A DNA stretch of 64,000 nucleotides from PALSA-607 sp963737705 (GTDB taxonomy: Bacteria; Actinomycetota; Actinomycetes; Acidothermales; Acidothermaceae). The stretch spans positions 1 through 64,000 of the forward strand of contig CAVTTP010000005.1 in NCBI GenBank assembly GCA_963737705.1, given 5' to 3'. The translations under genes were made by a program, and so were the position numbers. Positions 58,405 to 64,000 of this stretch are shown piece by piece; position 1 is the stretch's first letter; each line of letters opens with the position of its first letter. The notes under the pieces were generated by a model. The model had not been told where the DNA came from, searched no databases, and was given only the letters and a program-made list of their open reading frames with translations.

Positions 58405-60273
58405 CTACCCGAACGTGAAGTCGTACGCCTGGACGCCGGGAGTCGCACTGAGAGTGAGGATGCCGGGTGCGTCCGAGGTGCCCTTCACGAGCGTGTAGAG
58501 CTTGGGCACACCCGTGACCGCAATGGTTGACGTCGTCGTGCCGTTCACCGCGACCGTCACAGTGCCGCTGCCGCTCATCACCAGGTACACCACGTCAGCC
58601 TGATAGTTCAGTTCGAGCTTTGCATTCGCGCCAGCAGTCAGGGCCTGCATGCCGTCGTTCCACGTCCCAGACAGCGCGAACGCGTTAGTCGCGAGCGTGC
58701 TCGGGAACGTGTAAACCTGATCCTGGTCTTGTGTCGGCTGCGCACCGGTGACGTGCAGAGGCGCGTACTCGTAGCCGAGGTAAGTCTCGGGGGTCTCGGC
58801 CTCCGTCGGTGTCGTGTCGGCAACGTCGGTGGGAGGGGCCAGAGTCTGCGTGGGATTCGCAGTCGTCAGCAGTTGCCTGATCACCGATTCGGTGCCGTCG
58901 TAGTCGCCTTCGCCGAAGCTGACGTGGCGGATCACACCCGTTGCGTCGATGAGATATTCGGCCGGCCAATACTGGTTTCCGTACGCATTCCACGTCGCGT
59001 AGTCGTTATCGACGGCGATCGGATACTTGACGCCGAGGGCCTTCGCTTGAGACGCGACGTTGCTCGTGACGTGTTCGAAAGCGAACTCGGGCGTATGCAC
59101 TCCGATGACGACGAAGCCGTCCTTCTGGTAATCGCGATACCACGCCTCAACGTGCGGCAGTGTGCGCTGACAGTTGATACAGCTGTACGTCCAGAAGTCG
59201 ATCAGCACCACTTTGCCGCGCAATCCGGCGAGGGTGAGCGGCTTGTCGCCGGTCGTGTTGAGCCACGCATTGATTCCGGTCAGCTCTGGTGCGGGGCCGC
59301 AGTTTTGCGGCGTCGAGCCGCCCTCTTGGCAGCTGCTTCCTGCGTTCGCGGCGCCACCCGTCTGAAGCTGTTGAAGCTGCTTTGCCGCTGTCTTGTTTCC
59401 CTCCACCGCATTTTGCAATGCGGTGGTGTAGCCGGGAACGTGGCGTTGCAATCCGTCGGTGAGATTGAATCCGATGGCAGCCGCAATGAGGATCATCAAA
59501 GCGCCGCCAGTGATCCGCAGAGCCACCGCGTGGCCCTGCAGCGCACGTGTACGTCGCGAGAGAGCATCACCGGCGAGGGTGAGTAGCAGTAACGGCACCG
59601 CCACGCCAATGCCGAACGCAAGCGTGAGGACCACCGCGCTGAATCCGACTCGGTGCGTTGCCCCGACAACGGCAATCGTTGCGAGCACCGGGCCCGCGCA
59701 CGGTACGAACAAGAACCCAGCGCCGATACCGAGAACAAATCCGTTGCTGCTCTGATTGACCGGCCGGCCCGTCAGCCGGATGAAGGGGAGCTCGAGCAAC
59801 TCCCCCACGGGACGAAAGATGAGACCAAGACCAAAGACCACGAGGACGACGATTCCGGCGTCCCGCAGGAGATTGTCAGAAAGGTGCAGCGCGCTGAGCA
59901 CGACGGCGCCGAACAAGGTGGCAGCGCTGAAGCTGATCACCAACCCGGCGACCACTGCGTACGGACGCCACGACCTGACATGAAGCCGACGGGCGGGCTT
60001 CTTGCTCGGCGCAGTGATCACGTACTTGGCAGGCGCGGTCGCACGCGCAGGGGCACTCGGACGCGCAGGGGTCGTGGCCAGCGCAGGGGTCGTGGCCAGC
60101 GCAGGAGTCGTGGCCGCAGGGGCAGTCGTCACGGCAGGCGCCGCAGCAGGATCGGTCGGGTGACGCCTGACACCAGCCGCCAGCACGACGGGGAGCACCG
60201 GCAGAATGCACGGCGAAATGCTCGTGATCAGACCGGCAACAAACCCGATCGCTATCAGAACGAGCATCCACAC
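58405..60273 (-). CDS. dipZ: DipZ-type protein: CcdA membrane domain fused to a thioredoxin-like and C-terminal domain
   Basis: The 622-residue protein has a CcdA-like membrane domain (1-275) with its two key cysteines, Cys22 in SISPCILPVLPVV and Cys192 in FVPCAGPVLATI. A long Ala/Thr/Pro insert (about 40-85) separates the first helix from the rest. A thioredoxin-like domain (about 330-480) has CINC at 365-368, and a C-terminal beta domain (about 500-622) follows, as in mycobacterial DipZ. It should pass electrons across the membrane to extracytoplasmic disulfides. Confidence 0.9.
   Translation of the reverse strand: MWMLVLIAIGFVAGLITSISPCILPVLPVVLAAGVRRHPTDPAAAPAVTTAPAATTPALATTPALATTPARPSAPARATAPAKYVITAPSKKPARRLHVRSWRPYAVVAGLVISFSAATLFGAVVLSALHLSDNLLRDAGIVVLVVFGLGLIFRPVGELLELPFIRLTGRPVNQSSNGFVLGIGAGFLFVPCAGPVLATIAVVGATHRVGFSAVVLTLAFGIGVAVPLLLLTLAGDALSRRTRALQGHAVALRITGGALMILIAAAIGFNLTDGLQRHVPGYTTALQNAVEGNKTAAKQLQQLQTGGAANAGSSCQEGGSTPQNCGPAPELTGINAWLNTTGDKPLTLAGLRGKVVLIDFWTYSCINCQRTLPHVEAWYRDYQKDGFVVIGVHTPEFAFEHVTSNVASQAKALGVKYPIAVDNDYATWNAYGNQYWPAEYLIDATGVIRHVSFGEGDYDGTESVIRQLLTTANPTQTLAPPTDVADTTPTEAETPETYLGYEYAPLHVTGAQPTQDQDQVYTFPSTLATNAFALSGTWNDGMQALTAGANAKLELNYQADVVYLVMSGSGTVTVAVNGTTTSTIAVTGVPKLYTLVKGTSDAPGILTLSATPGVQAYDFTFG
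60063..60116. repeat. 18-bp tandem repeat inside dipZ
   Basis: GCGCAGGGGTCGTGGCCA stands three times in a row (60063, 60081 and 60099, the last with changes). It encodes the ATTPAL series of the low-complexity insert after the first DipZ helix. Confidence 0.85.
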
Positions 60274-60454
60274 TCCCTGAGCCCTGGGATCGCCCCTAGG
60301 CCGCGGCAGCTTCCAGTTTCACCGTTGCGACCGGCGAATGTAGGCATCCGGATATTACGAATCGCAGACGTCCGCCACACTCACGTCTAGCGCCCTAGCA
60401 GCCAGACTGGGTCGGCCGACCGCAACGCGAAGGACAGACCTTGTTGGAGCGAGC

Positions 60455-62026
60455 TTGATCACGCCGTTTGGTGACTTGCCGAACAAGCTCGCCATCGACA
60501 TGTCTATGGCGGAACAGCATGAATGGCTCAAGCGTCCGGTCAGCAGGCGGGCTGTCCTGGCCGCGATTCTCGGCACCGCGGTCGCGCCCATGCTCTGGAC
60601 GCAGACCGCAGCCGCCAGCGCCGCCACGGCCGGAGTTCACGGCCGCCACCTGGCATTTGGACCTGATCCGCAAACGCAAATGGTCGTCGGCTTCAACAGC
60701 ACGGCACCTATCAGCAGGGCGGACGTCATCGCGACTTCCGTTCGGGGAGATCACGCCGTCACCGCACCGGCGGTCCTGCGGATGGTGCGCGGCTCGACGG
60801 CGCGGTATGCCCAATGCATGTTGACGGGTTTGCATCCCGACACTGCCTACCGGTACGCCGTGCGGGTCGACGGGCAACAGGTCAGCTCTGCAACCTTCAC
60901 AACCGCAGCGCGTAGCGGTCCTTTTCGCTTCACGGCATTTGGCGATCAGGGCGTCGGTGCTCGCGCGGTGGCCGTCCTGAACGTCCTTCAGCGATTGGCG
61001 CCTCGCGTTCATCTGCTCGCCGGCGATCTCTGTTATGCGGATAGCTCCGGGCAGGGCGGCCCCGGCGATGTTTTCGATCCGAGCCAATGGGACAAATGGC
61101 TCGACCAAAACGACCCAGTGGTGTCACAGCTGCCATGGATGATCGCGCCTGGTAATCACGAGATGGAGCCGGGATTCGCCAACCACGGCTACGCCGGCTG
61201 GTTGAGCCGGGTTGCCATCGGGGGCAGCAGCCCGTTGGCGGTACCCGTCGCGTCGACGTTTCGCTATTCATGCGTGGGATTCGTCGGCCTCGACAGCAAC
61301 GACGTGTCGTACGAGATCCCAGCCAACCGAGGCTGGACGCAAGGCCAACAAACCAGTTGGCTGGAGAGCACGCTCGCAGCGCTGCGAGCTGATCCAGCTA
61401 TCGACTTCATCGTTGCCTACATGCACGCGTCGCCGTACAGCACCAGTGATGCTCATGGCAGCGAAGGCGGGATCCGCGAGTCGTGGGTCCCACTTTTCGA
61501 CAAGTACCAGGTCGACCTGGTGATCTCCGGACACAATCACTGCTACGAACGCACCCTGCCCCTACGAAACGGCGCCATCACCGCGCAGACCGCACAAGGC
61601 ACCGGCAGCGGACCGCAGCGCACCGACAGTGAGCTAGGGACGACTTACATCACCGCGGGCGGCGGTGGCCAGGTCCTGACACCAGGGTTCTACCCTGGCG
61701 CTTTGACCAGGGTTGCCACCCAGGGCGAGGACAATCTCGAACTTGCTCCTTGGTCTGCGAGCGAGCGTGCCAACTACGGCACGCTGTGCGCCGACGTCAT
61801 CCCCTCGACCACGCACGATGCACCGACGTTGCGTCTGCGCGCGTACAACACTGACGGCGCTGTCGTCGACGAGGTCACGTTGACCCGGTCGACGAAGCGA
61901 CGACCAAAGCCGCCGCACGACGACACGCCTGCCATCGTTGGCGGCGCCAGCGCGTTAGTGATCGCCGGCGGTGCGATCGGAGTTGCCGCCTTGCACAGGC
62001 ACTACAACCCGCGGCACGAGCGCTGA
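60455..62026 (+). CDS. Tat-exported metallophosphoesterase (purple-acid-phosphatase type) with C-terminal membrane helix
   Basis: The 523-residue protein has a twin-arginine signal (SRRAVLAAILG, 30-40), a fibronectin-III-like domain (about 60-155) and a calcineurin-like phosphatase domain. Its ligands are visible: FGDQG, GDLCYAD, PGNHE, a His in AYMHASP, and GHNHCYER. A hydrophobic helix (about 496-514) and a basic end suggest it stays anchored to the membrane. TTG 60455 has GGAG five bases before it; the first downstream ATG lacks such a site. It hydrolyses phosphate esters outside the cytoplasm; the substrate is unknown. Confidence 0.88.
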   Translation: MITPFGDLPNKLAIDMSMAEQHEWLKRPVSRRAVLAAILGTAVAPMLWTQTAAASAATAGVHGRHLAFGPDPQTQMVVGFNSTAPISRADVIATSVRGDHAVTAPAVLRMVRGSTARYAQCMLTGLHPDTAYRYAVRVDGQQVSSATFTTAARSGPFRFTAFGDQGVGARAVAVLNVLQRLAPRVHLLAGDLCYADSSGQGGPGDVFDPSQWDKWLDQNDPVVSQLPWMIAPGNHEMEPGFANHGYAGWLSRVAIGGSSPLAVPVASTFRYSCVGFVGLDSNDVSYEIPANRGWTQGQQTSWLESTLAALRADPAIDFIVAYMHASPYSTSDAHGSEGGIRESWVPLFDKYQVDLVISGHNHCYERTLPLRNGAITAQTAQGTGSGPQRTDSELGTTYITAGGGGQVLTPGFYPGALTRVATQGEDNLELAPWSASERANYGTLCADVIPSTTHDAPTLRLRAYNTDGAVVDEVTLTRSTKRRPKPPHDDTPAIVGGASALVIAGGAIGVAALHRHYNPRHER

Positions 62027-62029
62027 GCG

Positions 62030-62089
62030 CTACACGTCCCGCCGCGGCCCTACACGTCCCGCAGGGGCCCTACACGTCCCGCCGGGGCC
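62030..62089. repeat. Three 20-bp tandem repeats at the 3' end of the ABC ATPase gene
   Basis: CTACACGTCCCGCCGCGGCC, CTACACGTCCCGCAGGGGCC and CTACACGTCCCGCCGGGGCC follow directly. On the minus strand each copy repeats the last codons and TAG of the ATPase gene. The array fills the gap between two convergent genes. Confidence 0.9.
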
Positions 62090-63116
62090 AGGCAACCATC
62101 TCGCCGACCGCCTGAACGTAGACGCGTTCTCCCCGTCGGATACCGACGCTGCCAATCGCGGCGGTATCGGTGAGACGCGCGACGACCATGGTTCCGTCGT
62201 CGAGAGTCAGCTCGGCGAGGCTGTCATGGCCGTAGTAGTCGATGTTGCCGACTGTTGCGGGTACCGAGCCTTGCGTCGGCACCATAGACATCCGCAGTTG
62301 TTCGGGTCGCACGAGAACAGTTGCCGGCCCGCTCGGCACTGCCGCGACCACCTGCACGACACCAAGCGAGCAACGAGCGACACCCGCGTCGACATGCGCT
62401 GACAGCAAGTTGGCATCGCCCAGATAGCGAGCAGCAGCGGCACTGATCGGCGTCCGATAGAGGTCTGCAGGGCTGCCATGGGCGAGCGCATGACCCTCAT
62501 CGAGGATCACGACCTGATTGGCGAGCGACAGTGCCTCGTCTTGGTCGTGAGTGACGATGATGGACGGCGTGTGGGTTTCGGCAAGCACGCGCGCGATGTC
62601 GCGACGCATGCTGACCCGCAAGCTCGCGTCGAGTGAGGAGAAAGGTTCGTCGAGCAACACAAGCTTCGGGCGGATCGCCAGTGCACGCGCGAGGGCAACA
62701 CGCTGTTGCTGCCCGCCGGAAAGTTCGTGCGGGTAGCGATGGCCCAGCCCGGTGAGTCCGACGAGGTTGAGCAGATCGCCAGCCCGGTCTCTGTCCCCTC
62801 GATCGAGGCCGAAGCTGACGTTGCGAAACGCGTCGAGGTGCGGAAAAAGCGCGCCGTCCTGGGGGACGTAGCCGATCCCGCGTCGCTCAGGTCTGACGTG
62901 GGTTCGCGCATCATCGACGACGTGATCGCCGAGCATGATGGTGCCCGCATCCGGCCGGTCGAATCCGGCAATGAGCCGCAGCAGTGTGGTCTTGCCGCTG
63001 CCCGACGGGCCGAGGATCGCCGTGATGAACGCATCGGCGACAGTCAGTGTGAAGTTGCTCAGGACCGTTGTTCCGTCGTAGCTCTTCGACACATCACGGA
63101 TCTCAACGGCGCTCAC
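62070..63116 (-). CDS. Iron(III)/thiamine/spermidine-type ABC transporter ATP-binding protein (FbpC-like)
   Basis: The 348-residue ATPase has Walker A GPSGSGKTT (36-44), signature LSGGQQQRVALARAL, Walker B LVLLDEP and a C-terminal TOBE-like regulatory domain (VLVRPEQLRMSMVP ... DYYGHDSLAELTLDDG). This matches the FbpC/PotA/ThiQ group; the iron type is most likely given the adjoining FbpB-like permease. GTG 63116 overlaps the permease stop (GTGA). Its last codons are repeated three times in tandem. Confidence 0.85.
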   Translation of the reverse strand: MSAVEIRDVSKSYDGTTVLSNFTLTVADAFITAILGPSGSGKTTLLRLIAGFDRPDAGTIMLGDHVVDDARTHVRPERRGIGYVPQDGALFPHLDAFRNVSFGLDRGDRDRAGDLLNLVGLTGLGHRYPHELSGGQQQRVALARALAIRPKLVLLDEPFSSLDASLRVSMRRDIARVLAETHTPSIIVTHDQDEALSLANQVVILDEGHALAHGSPADLYRTPISAAAARYLGDANLLSAHVDAGVARCSLGVVQVVAAVPSGPATVLVRPEQLRMSMVPTQGSVPATVGNIDYYGHDSLAELTLDDGTMVVARLTDTAAIGSVGIRRGERVYVQAVGEMVAWPRRDV

Positions 63117-64000
63117 GTTTTAGGCTCCAGCGCACCGAGCCGGGAATATCGCTCGCGGTCGAACCACAAGCCCAGCAGCGCGCCCGGCACTGCGGCAAGC
63201 GCGATGATGACCAGGGCATACGGAGCCGCAGCGCCGTAAGCGGCTTCACTTTGATAAGCCCAGAACTGAGTCGCCAACGTGTGCACGCCAGTCGGTGCGA
63301 GCACAAGGGTCGCCGTCAGCTCGGTCGTCGCAGTAAGAAAAACCAGGCAGAAGCCTGCGATCAATCCGGGGGCGATCAATGGCAACGTCACACGGGCGAA
63401 CACCGCGGCCGGACCCTTGCCGAGTGAGCGGGCGATGTCGCCGAGTCGCGGTGGAGCTTGCACGACCGAGACTTTGACACACACGAGCGCAAGCGGGAAA
63501 TGCAGGATCGCGTACGCGGCCACCAGCAAGAAGCTGGTCTGGTACAGCGGATACGCGTACCGGATCGAGAAGAAGACCAAACTGAGCGCGATCACCACAC
63601 CCGGCAGCGATTGGGTGAGGTAGGTACTGCGCTCGATCAACCGGCGGACCGTCGACGCGCGACGCACGGCCATGATCGCGATCGGCAGCGCGAGAGCGAC
63701 GGCGACCAATGCACCGAGGGCGCTGTAGTCGATAGTCGCCCACGTCGCCTTTCCGACTGTCGCGGCCGCCGGCAACGTGCTGCGCTCGCTTCGTTGCATC
63801 CAGTAGATGAGGGTGCCGATCGGGACACCGACGGCTAGCGCGATCAGCGCACTCATTGCCGCGAGCACCGGCGCGGTGGCATAACCCAGCCGGCGGCGTC
63901 GCGCCATCCGCGCAGCTTGAGACGCGGTGCGACTGACTCGTCCGCGTCGACCGATACGCGATTCACCGGTAAGCACCAGCAACCCGAGAAGCACCAACGG
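63113..64000 (-). CDS. Iron-type ABC transporter permease (FbpB-like), N-terminal part beyond the window
   Basis: The visible part is about 295 residues and the frame runs off the right edge, so the start is not in the window. It holds the second half of a double-length permease with six helices and the EAA-like loop (PRLGDIARSLGKGPAAVFARVTLPLIAPG). The FbpB pattern GFCLVFLTATTELTATLVLAPTG is clear. It works with the ATPase encoded next to import Fe(III) or a similar small ion or vitamin; the binding protein should lie to the right. Confidence 0.85.
   Translation of the reverse strand, partial: PLVLLGLLVLTGESRIGRRGRVSRTASQAARMARRRRLGYATAPVLAAMSALIALAVGVPIGTLIYWMQRSERSTLPAAATVGKATWATIDYSALGALVAVALALPIAIMAVRRASTVRRLIERSTYLTQSLPGVVIALSLVFFSIRYAYPLYQTSFLLVAAYAILHFPLALVCVKVSVVQAPPRLGDIARSLGKGPAAVFARVTLPLIAPGLIAGFCLVFLTATTELTATLVLAPTGVHTLATQFWAYQSEAAYGAAAPYALVIIALAAVPGALLGLWFDRERYSRLGALEPKT

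Overview
This is a high-GC stretch of an actinobacterial chromosome. The gene order supports that: pyruvate dehydrogenase aceE, a FasR-type regulator and a discrete type II fatty-acid operon (fabD-fabH-acpP-fabF-accD), with DUF3052, AhpE, DUF3145, the RNase H/acid phosphatase fusion, DUF6458 and a DipZ-type protein nearby. This order resembles Streptomyces and Mycobacterium, but the organisation does not match any genus I can name securely; a Frankineae/Jatrophihabitans-like lineage is only a guess. I see no prophage, insertion sequence, CRISPR array, rRNA operon or plasmid function.

Layout. 1-6 kb: the RNase P RNA gene (cut by the left edge), a frameshifted RNB-family ribonuclease, an ion/dicarboxylate-type permease, a membrane GGDEF-EAL protein and a DUF222/HNH remnant. 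6-15 kb: a PAP2 phosphatase, a coupled Nif3 / zinc-ribbon / RNase H-phosphatase operon (zinc-ribbon gene frameshifted), a 3-oxoacid CoA-transferase pair with a MarR regulator, a quinone oxidoreductase, small membrane proteins and tRNA-Val(UAC). 15-31 kb: housekeeping core with a large polytopic zinc-ribbon protein, AhpE-DUF3052, aceE, pirin, FasR, the FAS II operon and DUF3145. 31-36 kb: two tandem membrane paralogues, a ferredoxin-NADP reductase, a second PAP2 enzyme and a TIGR03085-family protein. 36-58 kb: carbohydrate uptake and catabolism. A Dpp/Opp-type ABC transporter sits beside a ROK kinase and a divergent ROK regulator. Next comes a complete L-rhamnose locus: kinase, an additional fucose/arabinose-type isomerase, aldolase-dehydrogenase, rhamnose isomerase, mutarotase, a CUT2-type ABC transporter and a divergent LacI regulator. 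A GntR regulator closes this part. 58-64 kb: DipZ, a Tat-exported metallophosphoesterase and an iron-type ABC transporter running off the right edge.

How the parts work together. The rhamnose genes form a full route: uptake (four ABC genes), anomer conversion (RhaM), isomerisation (RhaI), phosphorylation (RhaB), then aldol cleavage and lactaldehyde handling (RhaD-SDR). Two LacI-like operators lie in the divergent promoter region. The fatty-acid genes are tightly coupled, with two candidate control elements: a palindrome before fabD and a long hairpin against the accD ribosome-binding site. Many genes overlap by 4 bp (ATGA/GTGA), which suggests translational coupling.

The most notable points are: FabD carries a C-terminal biotinyl-like domain without the modifiable lysine; two housekeeping genes are each broken by a single extra base; two sensor-like membrane paralogues have nearly identical 3' ends; a second isomerase is embedded in the rhamnose operon; and short tandem repeats are frequent, several of them at gene ends. 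No gene-free stretch exceeds about 300 bases.
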